A DNA stretch of 64,000 bases, from positions 124,001 to 188,000 of the forward strand of contig CAMRHE010001100.1 of assembly GCA_947044405.1 (NCBI GenBank). Reading direction: 5' to 3'. Both the position numbers and the translations under genes were made by a program. Below, in pieces: positions 1 through 10,203 of the stretch. Every line of letters begins with the position of its first letter. Position 1 is the first letter of the stretch. The notes under the pieces were generated by a model. That model was not told where the DNA came from and ran no database searches. It saw only the letters and a program-made list of their open reading frames with translations. Source of the DNA: Leptodactylus fallax (taxonomy: Eukaryota > Chordata > Amphibia > Anura > Leptodactylidae).

Positions 1-940
1 TCTGGCATAGCATAAAAAGCTTTTCATGTTTACTGAACTGGTGTTTGTGCATGTCGTTATTCACACACTCCTTTCACTGTGCAAATCTTTGAGATATTGA
101 GTTAGTTTGATCTATTACTAAACCTTGCAGGTACAATGACAATAACTCCTGAACACAGTGTAGATATAGCATTCACAAACAGACTTTATTTCTGCAGGTT
201 TGTTCATTGTAAGAAAACAAAGGTGTGGAACCCGGACTGTGCAGAGCTGTGTGTCAGCTGTACTTTTATGATTCTTGCATCATCTTGTTGGCTTTGTCAT
301 ATTATTCTTTGGCATTAATTTCAAGTTACAATGGAATTTGGAGATACATTAAAATGTGTTCGTTTAAAGATTATGCAACCCCACTTCCTTGAACATCAAA
401 CAGTTCTGTAACCATAAATTCTTCATCTATCTCATGCTCACAAGTTGTTAAAAATAGTTTTCCGAAGATGTTGACTAGTTAATTCTTTAGTTAGTATCCA
501 TGCTAGTTTGTGGCATCTTGTTTCCTATACTAGAGCATATCTAGAATAATTTGTCAATTAGGACTCTGGAAAAGCTTGTCAAAAACTCATATAACACGAA
601 TAGGAGGGACTTCCTTTTTCAAATCCATGTATCTTACCTATATAAGTGTGATGTTTCTTACTATGTGTTATACATACAGTACATACTATACTATGAGAAA
701 AGGGACTGCTTCCCCGGAACGAGTGGTGTGTCAATGGACTTCAATAAAAAGCTTCTTTTTGGACTTCTCTGATGAGCGCAGAATCTATATTTTTATCCCA
801 TTCCTTTTTTGTTTGGGTTTTTCTTTTTTGAAAAACTCATATAGATGATTGGATTGGTGACCAGAATTTTTTTAACCCAACTTTCCAAAAGAGTTTTTGT
901 AACACAGTAGTGGTATACATTTTTTCAATCAACTTTTTTT
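1..940. other. AT-rich DNA, no gene recognised
   Basis: I see no coding signal or known repeat here. Short open frames at 136-318, 551-772 and 576-848 have no recognisable motifs and typical low-complexity composition. It ends at the TTAA target site of the next element. Confidence 0.6.
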
Positions 941-944
941 TTAA

Positions 945-1766
945 CCACTTCCGTACCGCCCATAGAGTAAATACGTCCAAGTGGTGGTTGTCTATTTCTG
1001 CAAGGACGTAACGGTATGTCCAAGCAGAAATCAGCAGCTGCACGAGATTGTGCAGCTATTGAAACTGGGAGTCGGCTGTAACTTCAGCCGGAGCTCCCAG
1101 ACAGAAGACAGGGAAGGTTTATTACTTCCCTGCCATCCCGATTGCTATGTATACAGCATTCAATGAGCGCTGTATACAGCGCTATGGGCGCTTCCGTCTT
1201 GCAACCGCCCTCTGACCCGGCGGTCATGTGATCCGCCGGGTGCAGCGTCTGCAAGAGCTGCTGGGTCCCCAAAGGTCTATTATGACCTTATGGTGATACA
1301 ATGTAAAAAAAAAAAAAAAAAAAATGTATACAAAAGTAAAAAAAAAAAAGTAACTAAAATAATAAAAATAAATAAAATAATACGCCAATAACACCCCCTT
1401 ATTAAAAGTTATAGACCCACCCCCGACAACACCATACAAAATAAAAATTACCATAATGGAGAGGAAAAACTATTTTAAAAAGTTTTTTTAGTAGCACTTT
1501 GTGTTATTAAATAAAAAAAAAAAAAAAAATGAAAAGTGAAAAGCAGACACGTTTTTCCTCCTCTTTTGTTTATATTTTCCTAGATATAAAAAAAATTAAA
1601 ACACATGCAAAAATAAAAACAACATAAAAATAAAGCCCTATGTGTCACCGAAATTAGTTGAATAACGCAAATGATAAAAATGGTATAGCCCTCAAAACCG
1701 CACATACAAAAAACTTGAAAATGTGCGTGGTCTGGAAGGGGGGTAAAGCATCTGGTATGGAAGTGG
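945..1766. mobile_element. TTAA-target non-autonomous DNA transposon (piggyBac- or Kolobok-like)
   Basis: The element is flanked on both sides by TTAA (941-944 and 1767-1770). Its ends are inverted: it starts ccacttccgtacc and ends ggtatggaagtgg. The first third is GC-rich; the middle holds several A/T homopolymer tracts (about 1303-1370 and 1510-1530). No transposase frame is present, so it must have been moved in trans. TTAA duplication is known for piggyBac and Kolobok superfamilies; the sequence alone does not separate them. A longer TTAA-type element lies at 26813-28947. Confidence 0.7.
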
Positions 1767-1770
1767 TTAA

Positions 1771-2029
1771 AGACATTCTCAAAGGGGTTGTCCAGGAAAA
1801 ATTGGACAACCCCTTTAACTTTTAAATCAGCTGGGGGCATTGAAAAAAATAAATATAAATTCATTCTAACCTGTACCTGATTCTCTGGTGTCCTCCCGGC
1901 GCAGTCCGGTCCTACTGCTGAACGGGTCTCTTCTGGAGTTCCACTGAAGCCACTGATTGGCAGGCCTCAGGAAGAGACCCGTGATGTCACAGGTAATGAC
2001 TTTCGCTGATTGGCCTCAGTGGTCACATG
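1771..2029. repeat. Short palindrome and spacer, MITE-like
   Basis: Positions 1781-1794 (aaaggggttgtcca) and 1803-1816 are perfect inverted repeats separated by 8 bases, the sort of end seen in frog MITEs. The rest up to 2029 has no coding motif I recognise. It abuts the 5'-truncated end of a Penelope-like element. Confidence 0.45.
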
Positions 2030-2319
2030 TCAAAGAAATCGAATATTTAGACCTTATGCTAATGGGCGAAGGTGAGCGCATCCAAACAAAAAAGATTTTT
2101 TTTAAAAAGTGGACTGTAATAGTCTTCTGGATTACCAGAGTCTCCACTATCGTAAATGGAAGAACAACATACCCTTTGGCCAAGTTAAGAAGGTAAGAAG
2201 AAATTGTACGTAACACTCTTTTTTCCACACAAAGTAACATACTTGTTGAGAGGTTCAAAGAGAAAAACTACCCTATGATTATAAGTAAAGCTGCCCAGGA
2301 TAAAGCCAAAGGGTACACT

Positions 2320-3310
2320 TAGAGATGAGCAAATTGAAATCTACTATGTAACTATGAAGCTGGCGAACTGGAATTCGATCCGAATTTCAGGAAATATTCT
2401 ATTCTCATCAAGTCTGGATTTCCTCACGCTTCGTGGTAACTAATCGCATTTTTTTCCTAAAATGGCTTGCTGCAAATGTTAGGACATGGGGCAAGGAACT
2501 CTAGGAACTCAGGATCACCCACAATGCCATGCATGCAGCCAATCAACAGCCAGCCAGCCCTGATTGGCTGTAAGCATGGCATTGTGGTAAAGGCTAAATA
2601 CTACACTCGGTAAGGACCTTCTGATGTCAGGTGGTCACATGACATGCTCTAGTCATGTGACTGGAAATGCATGTCTGCTTGTATTAAGGTCTGTACACAT
2701 CATGAAAAGTTGTATCTCGTGCAGTGAAGGAACATGGAGAGATGTGAGGTGGGTGATGTAATGTATGGGGGGGGGAGATGTGGGGAGCCGGGTGTAGTGT
2801 GGGGGGGGAGATGTGGGGTTCATGGTGGACTATGGGGTGCACGGTGGACTGTGGGAGGGAGAGATGTGGGGTGCACGGTGGACTGTGGAGTGCACGGTGA
2901 ACTGTGGGGGGGTAGTTTTGGGGTGCATGGTGGGGGTGGGGATTTAGAGCTGTGTTACTATAGGGGATGGCACGCTATGGTCCAAGTTTGGTGGATTTGG
3001 CAAGCTGTGGCCCTGTGGGGCTCAGCTGTAGGGGATAGCAAGCTTGATACCTTGGTGAGATGTGCTACTGTAGGGGATCTAGCGAGACACCGAGGCTGGA
3101 TACTTCACGCTAGGCCACGTTGCTATGGTAATGTGTAAACTATCAGGTAGCGTGGTGTCCTTAGCAGCTACACCACTATACAGGCTCTCTGCAGCCAGGA
3201 AATGGCTGTTTTTTTTAATGCGATTCGCCGCGAATTAATTCAAATCAAATTGTTTTGGAAAATTCAGCGAAGCTGCCGAATCGTATTTTTAAAAAATTTG
3301 TTCATCTCTA
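2320..3310. mobile_element. hAT-like non-autonomous element, 8-bp TSD
   Basis: An exact 8-bp target duplication, ggtacact, flanks the element (2312-2319 and 3311-3318). The terminal inverted repeat is tagagatgagcaaatt at the left and its near-complement aatttgttcatctcta at the right. The 8-bp duplication points to the hAT superfamily. There is no transposase frame. It inserted into the PLE coding region. Confidence 0.85.
2745..2935 (+). repeat. G-rich degenerate minisatellite inside the hAT element
   Basis: Irregular repeats built on ggtgcacggtggactgtggg with runs of up to eight or nine G. Several closely spaced G-runs make a G-quadruplex on the plus strand plausible (inference). An open frame through it (2734-3138) is a repeat artefact. 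Confidence 0.6.
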
Positions 3311-4014
3311 GGTACACTCAAACTGATTGTTTAATTCCCAGGAGTAAAACTCGAGACTGTGTTTAAACACAACTTCGTCACAACATATAATGGGGCCCAC
3401 TAAATAATTAGCTCTGTCCTTCAGAAAAACTGGTCCATCCTCATAACTGACCAATATCTCAAGACCATTTTACCCAAATATCCAGGTATCACATTCAGGA
3501 GTGCCAGGACTCTTAAGAACCTTATTGCACTGAGTAGATTGAGAACAATAAAGAAAGGTCTAAATATTGACATTCCTAGTCCTGTACCTGGTAGTTTCAA
3601 ATGCGGGCATACCAAGTGTAAGTGCTGCGCTTGTATCAATCATAGAGCCACCAAAATAGTCAGCTGCTCTACAGGGGAATCCAAACTAGGTTGGATTGCG
3701 CATCCACTTTTATTGTCTATGTGTTAGAATGCCCTTGCGTAGGCTGCACCATTATGGGTTTAAGAGAGAGAATGAATAAGCATCGCTCTAACATCCTAAA
3801 TGGATCTTTGAAACACAGTGTTTCTAGGCATGCTCTTAAGATGCATAATAGCGAGTTCAAAGGTCTCTCTGTGACCCCTCTGGACCATATTCAGGGCAGC
3901 AATCCAAATAGATTCGACTCCCTCAAGAAAAGGGAGATGTTTTGGATCTACAATCTAAACACGCCTCTCTCAGAGGGTCTCAATGAGGCACTGGAAGATA
4001 TTACAGGATACTGA

Positions 4015-5100
4015 GCGACCTTATAACAAACTAAGAAAGATATGTTTATTATATTTCACAAATTCAGTCCACTTTAAACGTATTGCGAAAATTTTGTAGT
4101 TCAGCATAAGAAATTTCCCCCATTTTGGAGGACATAACAGATAGGGTGTACATATCTCCATCAAGGATTCTTTGTAGACTTTATTTGAACCTCAATCACG
4201 TCTTCTTTTTACACATATCTGTAAACAGACTGTCTCTATATACTGTATATATCTATAGGCATTGTTCATACTTTTAATTAGTTAATATGTTCTTATAATC
4301 ATGATCTGTTTCATATCTAATAGTGAGTTTATTTTAGTAAGCGAGTGCGAGTCTCAGCATTCAAACTGTTATCCTCATGTATTTAATTCATTTATGTGTC
4401 TCTATATAATTTTATATCCTCATGTATTTAATCAATTCATGTCTCTTTGTATATATTTTTTTCAAGGGTCAGAAGGGGTCTGTCCTAATATCGAATACAG
4501 ACACATTTTTAGATATTGCTAATTTTTATATATTTATTCATCATTCATTCACCTAGATTTATTTCTATACATATATTTATGTTTCCACTCTTTTTCTAAG
4601 GAGTTTTTCTCATTTATTCATGTCTCCCCTTTTTAGAGAGAATCTGCCCATGTATTTTAGCCCCGTTGTATCCATATCCATCCAGGTTGGGGCTCTCTGT
4701 ACTTTTCCGGTCTTTTATTCACACACACATGCGGTCCGAGACCCCGCACATGGCAATCTGCCATGCCCACTTGCTCCAGGCAGAGGATGTCAGACGTCCA
4801 AATTTACAGATGGCTGTTTTTTTCATAAGATTTTTATGAGTTATGTTTTTTATCTATATGTGCAAGTTTATATATGCCTAGCTTTTTTATGTGGATATAT
4901 TTATCCATGTTAATACTGTGACATACTTGCTCCTCCCAGTTAGAGTTGTTGTATTAGCCTTGTACCCCTATATAAGGCCAGGGTTTATGATCATTGTCAT
5001 TCCAACATTGTCTACACTTGAGAAAGGGGTAGCTTGATCCCAAATTGTTTTGTGTGTGTCTTCTGATCTTGAAATAAAAAGCATGTTTTCCTAATCTCCT
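4015..5100 (+). other. PLE 3' untranslated tail
   Basis: AT-rich, no coding signal, lying directly downstream of the PLE endonuclease stop. Near the end, acttgagaaagg at about 5018 followed by ggggtagcttgatccc resembles the block at 35523 in the second PLE. Open frames inside (4301-4522, 4620-4913) show no motif. Confidence 0.55.
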
Positions 5101-5502
5101 GGGTAAACACGGTTCCTTCAGCCTCACTTCCATGCCTGGATGTCAGTTTGGTCCAATAAATTGCAAGTATCCTGGGGTTCTTCTCCAAGGCGATGTGGTT
5201 CCTGTTGCTACTGTAAACCCAGTACTAAGGATTATTCACGTTGTCATGATTGTCGCCTTTTACACAACCTTTTGCCTGCTTGCCATATATATATTTTGTG
5301 TTTAAATGGTATTACCCTATACACTTCTCGGTGCTCTTTTTTCTTATCTCTTTTGTTTAAGTACTGGAAGAATTGGAGCAGAAGCAGTGCTGGATACCTG
5401 GGGACAAGTAAGTAAAATTTTTTTTTTACTTTAGGCCATTTAATTTTACATTAATTTCCCACGTTGTTGGGTGCTACACCCCTAAAAGTAAAAAAAAAAT
5501 AT
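5101..5502. other. No gene recognised
   Basis: Mixed-composition DNA after the PLE tail; part of it may still be PLE pLTR. No domain is visible in the short frame at 5140-5415. Confidence 0.4.
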
Positions 5503-5700
5503 CTAAGGCTGAAGCCAAACACTGCAGAAAAGCTGCTTTTTTTTGTTGCAGATTTTGCTTCAGTTATTGAGTCAAACCTTGGAATGGCTACAAAAGAAAT
5601 GGAACCTATAAAGGAAACACTTACACAATTCCCTTCTTCTCATTCCACTCCTTGTTTTGGCTAAAAAAAGCAGCTTTTCCACAACCTGGAGCCGTAGTCT
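5503..5700. mobile_element. Palindromic MITE (gcagattttgct family)
   Basis: Inverted-repeat element with left arm aaggctgaagcc...gcagaaaagctgctttttt and right arm ...aaaaaagcagcttttccacaacctggagcc. The core gttgcagattttgct and the inner aatggctacaaaaga recur at 21054-21273, 55834-56054 and 56144-56333. No coding capacity. Confidence 0.65.
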
Positions 5701-6014
5701 ATAAAGGGCTTTAATGGACAATTCTAGAGGATGAAAGAAAAAGAATGTAAAAACTGCTTTGGTCGCCCAACAATTAAAAAAGTTAGGGCCATTAAGACAA
5801 CGTGTACAAAAACCGTAAAATATGCCTGGTCTTTAAGGACTTTTCAGGCCTGATCATGAAGGGACAAAAAATTGTATGGTAAATGTAAGTTCACTTACTC
5901 AACAAGATAAATAGAGCTTTAAGGAAAATGTGAGAAGTGAAACATTTTAGGCAACTACCAATATCCTAGTCATTGGCAGTAGGCATGATCTTTTTTATAC
6001 ATGGAAGAGTGAAG
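5701..6014. other. No gene recognised
   Basis: AT-rich spacer with no motif or repeat I can name. Confidence 0.5.
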
Positions 6015-6110
6015 AAATCAGGCCATACCTTTTAGAGGCTAACTGAGTATAAGTAAGCTTTCAGGAGTACTAGCTAGCTCCCTTCATCAGACATGGTGTG
6101 ATACAAGAAC
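6015..6110 (-). ncRNA. PLE-type terminal motif with a hammerhead-like core
   Basis: On the minus strand the sequence reads ctgatga, then a stem agggag...ctcct, then gaaagc. This matches the hammerhead ribozyme core order CUGANGA - stem II - GAAA. Hammerhead motifs are known in the terminal repeats of Penelope-like elements, and this sequence resembles frog PLE ends. Stem II pairs with one bulged G. I could not find a convincing stem III and cleavage site, so self-cleavage is not claimed. No PLE coding sequence adjoins it. Confidence 0.4.
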
Positions 6111-7829
6111 TGAAAATTCACAGATTTTTATACACATGGTTTTCAAAGCATTTTAGAGTCCTTAAAAAAAAATGCAATCTAAGTAGAGAAGTTATTTACA
6201 ACAGGTCAAAAAAACAGTCTGGAAACTTGTGGTGCGTGACGGAGGGATCAGTAATTCTTGCTGTTATCTGTTTGCTATCAGGAGGTGATTTGTGTCCACA
6301 GATAAAAATTTGTGGAAACTAGGTGTGTATTTGAAGATGAAGTTATATAATCTGCAACACTGTATTCTCTAACCACTATTCCTCTAAATTAGGTATGCGT
6401 GTGTCAAACAGTTAGACACAGACTGAAGTCAATTTATCTTGTGCCTTGCCTCCTTGGTTGGGTGAAAGGTTAGTTTTGTTTGTGTGCTCCCTCATTCTAC
6501 ACAGACAATTAAACCATGGTCATGTGGGAAAAACCTGAGGCCACTATGTAAAAGTGAAGAGCATTACATCAGTGTGACAGTGTCTGTTGGGCATAACGTG
6601 ATTACTGGAGGCAGCTATACATTACATTCATATAATAGATTTTAAGTGATTATTATAAAATGCACATGCTAATTAATATAATTAGTTGTTTAGTGAATAT
6701 AAAAATACATAACTAGTAATTATTTATTTATGCCTTTAGGTCCTAAATTAGACCAAACAATGAAATTAGAAAGAAGCATAAATGAGAGTCGTCTGGTTGA
6801 CCATTTATTAGTTATCATACAAATATTATAACAGTCTTGCATTTTTCATAACGCGACAGCAGACAATAATCGATATTGATGTTTCTAAAGAGCCTATCAA
6901 TGAGCTTTCCCAGAATTCTGAATGGAAAATTTCCTACTAGTACAGAAACGCAGAAGTGGCAGATACATTGCTGCAAAACTAGCCTTATGTAAATCTCCTT
7001 TGGAAGCCCTTTTGAAAAAAAAAAAAATATAAGAAATAATTATAGCAAAGAAACTGTTGACTGTTTAGATCTGTACTTACCATTCCATGGCATGATATGA
7101 GTTGCTGAGAAATGACTTCCATGACTTGACAAAAGTAGATCTGTAAGTGCAGCCAACCCTGATATTTTCTTTTTTCTTTCTCTCCCTCCACTAGTTCCCA
7201 GCTAATGCTGATAAGCGCTTTCTTCCTTAGGCTCTAGCATTTACCACCCATTATTTTCATAGCCCTGCTGTATTATTTGTGTGATTAAAGTTTATTGTTT
7301 GATACCATTTCCTAGGTTTCTGTACTTCTGTTGACAAAAACCTAATAAAATAAATAATTAAAAAGAAGAAACAGAACCGAGATCAACATGACAACTCAAC
7401 TACCATCTCCCTTTCATTTCAATGAAGAGTGATCATCCATGCGTAGCAACCTCTCCACCAAGAATGGGGACTACCTTGTGCTTAGAAAAAGTTGATACTC
7501 CTGTACTAGGACCAGAACCATTACACTTTTAAAACTTTAACACATGAAATCAATTCCAACATCACCTTAACCAAGATCTCAATAATAACAGCGCTCTTCT
7601 ATTTCCCCGCATGATACCTGTAGCTGGAATATTAGAAGAAAATATTGCGGATTCTGTCTGATATCTTGATTATAGAAATCACTTACAGCAGGCATTAGGC
7701 AAGGCACCATATCTCATGGTGCCTTGCCTATGCATCATAAAGATAGGTAGAACCAAATTGCACCTACAGAAGTTATAGTTAAATTGTAAGCAGGATCTAG
7801 TCCTGACATCGCCATGTACAATCATTGAT
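6111..7829. other. AT-rich DNA, no gene recognised
   Basis: No coding motif in any frame. It contains one perfect short hairpin at 7696-7730. The frames at 6985-7191 and 7858-8064 are chance or repeat-derived. Confidence 0.5.
7696..7730. repeat. Perfect 15-bp hairpin
   Basis: Arms taggcaaggcaccat (7696-7710) and its exact complement (7716-7730) are separated by five bases, atctc. There is no T-run beside it and no gene nearby. Confidence 0.75.
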
Positions 7830-7840
7830 TATAATGTTAA

Positions 7841-7885
7841 TCTGTTTTCCCTTAGTCCTAACAGCAGCACAATATGGGGTATTTC
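7841..7885 (-). repeat. DIRS 3' inverted terminal repeat
   Basis: Plus-strand reading: aatctgttttcccttag, then tcctaacagcagcacaatat. The complementary sequence occurs at 8022-8068 (internal complementary region) and, for the agcagcacaatat...gggtattt part, at 13369-13412. Confidence 0.75.
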
Positions 7886-8021
7886 TGCCCTTGTGTGCTG
7901 GCAGGACAGGCAGAACTTTTAATTAACATAATTAATGCGTGACTATAGTACCCTATAAGAGGGCGAGAGAGACCTCCCCCCATGTTAGTTATAAATAAAA
8001 CAAAGCTATATTGGGGGGAGG

Positions 8022-8110
8022 AAGCTTGTGCTGCTGTTAGGAATAGGGGAAAACAGATTAACATTATAACATTATAAACCTACAGCAGCACGATATAGGG
8101 ACATAGCAAG
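8022..8110 (-). repeat. DIRS internal complementary region
   Basis: Two halves lie side by side. The first (cttgtgctgctgttagg...ggggaaaacagattaac) is complementary to the 3' terminal repeat at 7841-7885. The second (cctacagcagcacgatatag, about 8081-8100) is complementary to the 5' terminal repeat at 13369-13412. A region matching both ends is the known DIRS device for making a circular DNA intermediate. It therefore supports the DIRS call independently of the proteins. Confidence 0.7.
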
Positions 8111-8118
8111 TAGATTCC

Positions 8119-8361
8119 CTAGGGAGGGTTTCCTCGCTCTACAACACTTAGGACTGAACGCCCAAAGGCAGCAGCCTCTGAGCTCTGGACATCTAACCAG
8201 TAGTGTTTTACAAAGGTTAGTTGGGAAGACCATGCAGCAGCACAACTCTGATCCAAATTCAATGAACGATTTTCAGCCCGGGAGGTCGATACAGCCGTAG
8301 TTGAATGGCCTGTGATGAACTCAGGAGTTATTAACCCTTGAGATGAAAAGGCAGTTTTAGT
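8119..8361 (-). pseudogene. DIRS tyrosine recombinase, C-terminal end
   Basis: The minus-strand frame contains GHSTTAVSTSRAEN, AAAWSSQLTFVKHYWLDV and AAFGRSVLSVVERGNPP, ending at a stop at 8121-8119. The homologous part of the other DIRS copy (49592-49839) has AHSTR, matching the H-x-x-R catalytic motif of tyrosine recombinases; here the arginine is replaced by threonine. The rest of the recombinase is separated from this end by the L1 insertion and continues at 12155. Confidence 0.7.
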
Positions 8362-8520
8362 TCAAATAATTTTTATTTTTTGCACAAATAGACTATAAGA
8401 ACAGACTCATACTTTCACAATGTATTAGGTATAGGTATGCAATACACACATGCCTTAAAATCTTAATATTATTAAGGAGTCAAACTATAGAATAATAAAA
8501 TAATAATAATAATGACAGAG

Positions 8521-9985
8521 CCCTCCCCTTGTTGCCGTGGATACCGGCTCATTTCCGGCCGGGATCCGCTGGCCACTCATTCCTCTCCTCACACTTCCTT
8601 AAGACCTGGGATTCGGTGTGCTTCGGTGGGAGAGTGGCCAGAGTTCCGGGCCCCCTTAGTCCCCTTTTTCATAATCCTATGTTACCCCCAGGCCGTTCTG
8701 TAGATGGATTCCTTTGTTGGCGCAGCAGTGATGACGTAAGACTTAGGCAGGTCGCCGGGGAGCCACCTCTTCCTCCATTGGCCTAGCTGCGCGCTTCTCA
8801 TCCGGACCTCCACTTGTCCTGGCTGGAGTACAGCCAACTTGTGGCCTTCTTGTGGAATTTCTCCTTGTCTCCCTTCCTTTCCTCGACTCTGACTGACCTG
8901 AAGTCTGCCCTTTCCCACACTGACTCTTCCCCACGTGCACTCTCGACTCTTTACAGCATTCTTCTCCGAAACTCTACGCCCGGGTCCCCCTAATATAAAG
9001 GCCCCTGGGAGTCGGACCTCCGTGCGGGTCTTCCACCTGCTGACTGGGATAGGTCTTTCATGTTTGCCCATAAGCTTCCGTTGCCTTGCAGTGCGCAAGA
9101 AAAGAATTTCAAGATTCTGTCTCGATGGTACAGGTGTCCTGATTTCCTCCACAGAATCTATCCTGCTGTGACTGACCAGTGTTGGCGCTGTGGCACTGAG
9201 AAAGGTACCCTATATCACATCTGTTGGGAGTGAGAAATTCTTAGGCCCTTCTGGGACGCTGTGTTCGACTTGTATGCTAAGGTGTGTGGTCGCACCGTCG
9301 CAGCAACTCCCCCACTGGCCCTTCTTTCAGTTATCCCTGGCAGGATTTCCGCAGTGAAGAAGGATCTCCTGCGACACTTTCTCACGGCCGCCAGAACCGT
9401 CATTCCCAGGCGCTGGCGAAGCACTACTGCGCCTTCCCTGACTGACTTCCTACAGGAGCTTCTCCTAATAAGGAGAATGGAGGCCCTGGTGGCGGAGGAT
9501 TCATCCGATCCCTTCAAATTTGACACCCTTTGGCGGCCTTGGGTGGTGTTTCAGGAATCGTCCAAGTTCTCCTCTTTCTTCTCATGATCTGGAAGTACTT
9601 TACTTTATTATTCTCTTCTCCCTTTCCTCTTCAGAGGCTACTAGTCATTCTACCTTCTCCCTGATGCTCCTCTTCCCCCTCCTTATCTCCCTCATGTGTC
9701 TTCCCGATTGTTGTTCCCGTTATGTGTTCCCCTTGTCTGTTTTGTCCATCCCTCGGTTCTATGCAGATGTTGTTCGTATGATCTCATATACCTGGGCCTT
9801 CGCCCCATTGTTAGTATATTGTGATTTCAAAACAGTGGGCGGGATTCTCCCCTAGCTTTTGTGTCTGGGCGACGCCTGTGCACCTCTGCGTCTTTGTTGG
9901 TTTATATTGCCTTTTGGTTTCTTTTCTTTCTCCTCCCTCTTATTTTGTATTGTATTGAAAATTCTTTAATAAACATTGATTAAAC
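8521..9985 (+). mobile_element. L1/Tx1-type LINE 3' fragment nested in an L1 3' UTR
   Basis: A 1.46-kb 5'-truncated LINE flanked by an imperfect 15-bp target duplication: ataataatgacagag (8506-8520) and ataataacaacagag (9986-10000), 13 of 15 identical. It carries the last part of ORF2 and a 3' UTR with aataaa at about 9968. The duplication sits in the minus-strand L1 UTR, so this insertion is the younger of the two. Confidence 0.8.
8529..9587 (+). pseudogene. L1 ORF2 C-terminal region
   Basis: One reading frame with three in-frame stops (near 8784, 8998 and 9231). Early it has GPLSPLFHNPMLPPG. It then has KILSRWYRCPDFLHRIYPAV and the zinc-knuckle-like CWRCGTEKGTLYHICW, as in the cysteine-rich C-terminal domain of frog L1/Tx1 ORF2. 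The end matches the usual post-knuckle region (FWDAVFDLYAKV... AARTVIPRRW...) and stops at 9585-9587. RT and endonuclease domains are absent because of 5' truncation. Antisense open frames here (8682-9152) are shadows. Confidence 0.75.
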
Positions 9986-10203
9986 ATAATAACAACAGAG
10001 AAATAAAAATAAAAGGTATTCGGCAAGATCCTATTATAAAAGATACATTAATAGCTATAGATAAAGCTAACTGAGAATGTCCAGCAAGTAGCAGGTACAA
10101 CGCAAAATGCATTATTACATCTTCAATGTCATATGAGGTTATCCCTCCAGTGAATATGATTCATCAGATAGAAATGAGACTATATGATCAACTTGGGTCC
10201 ACA

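Larger units (their letters stand above)
2030..4014 (+). pseudogene. PLE reverse transcriptase / GIY-YIG endonuclease remnant
   Basis: Before the hAT insertion (2030-2319) broken frames give PLE RT C-terminal motifs: EIEYLDL, KWKNNIPFGQ, RRNCT and ERFKEKNYP. After it (3319-4014) come VTTYNGAH, the cysteine knuckle FKCGHTKCKCCAC (about 3600-3640), then a GIY-YIG-type domain in another frame: YVLECPCVGCTIMGLRERMN, HSVSRHALKMHN and the terminal KKREMFWIYNLNTPLSEGLN. This order (RT thumb, cysteine motif, endonuclease) is typical of Penelope-like elements, where the endonuclease nicks the target for primed reverse transcription. The frame shifts near 3690-3725 and contains stops, so no working protein is made. 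The endonuclease frame ends at a natural-looking stop at 4012-4014. Confidence 0.8.
2030..5100 (+). mobile_element. Penelope-like retroelement, 5'-truncated, split by a hAT insertion
   Basis: Plus-strand fragment carrying the C-terminal part of the PLE reverse transcriptase, the GIY-YIG endonuclease and a long AT-rich 3' tail. PLEs encode one RT-endonuclease protein and usually carry terminal pLTR sequences. Here the 5' part of the RT is missing and the coding region is cut by the hAT element at 2320-3310, whose 8-bp duplication (ggtacact) lies inside the PLE frame. The tail holds the frog PLE-like block ttgagaaagg near 5020 followed by a potential stem, like the block at 35523. The exact 3' end is uncertain; I place it near the aataaa region at 5075-5100. 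Confidence 0.75.

Noticed and set aside
765..790. ctgatgag sequence as a hammerhead core
   Set aside because: No stem II followed by GAAA at proper spacing and no flanking pairing.
2734..3138. Glycine-rich open frame of 134 codons
   Set aside because: Runs through a G-rich degenerate repeat inside a hAT element; no start context or domain.
8682..9152. Minus-strand open frame of 156 codons
   Set aside because: Antisense to the L1 ORF2 remnant, whose plus-strand translation carries real RT C-terminal motifs.
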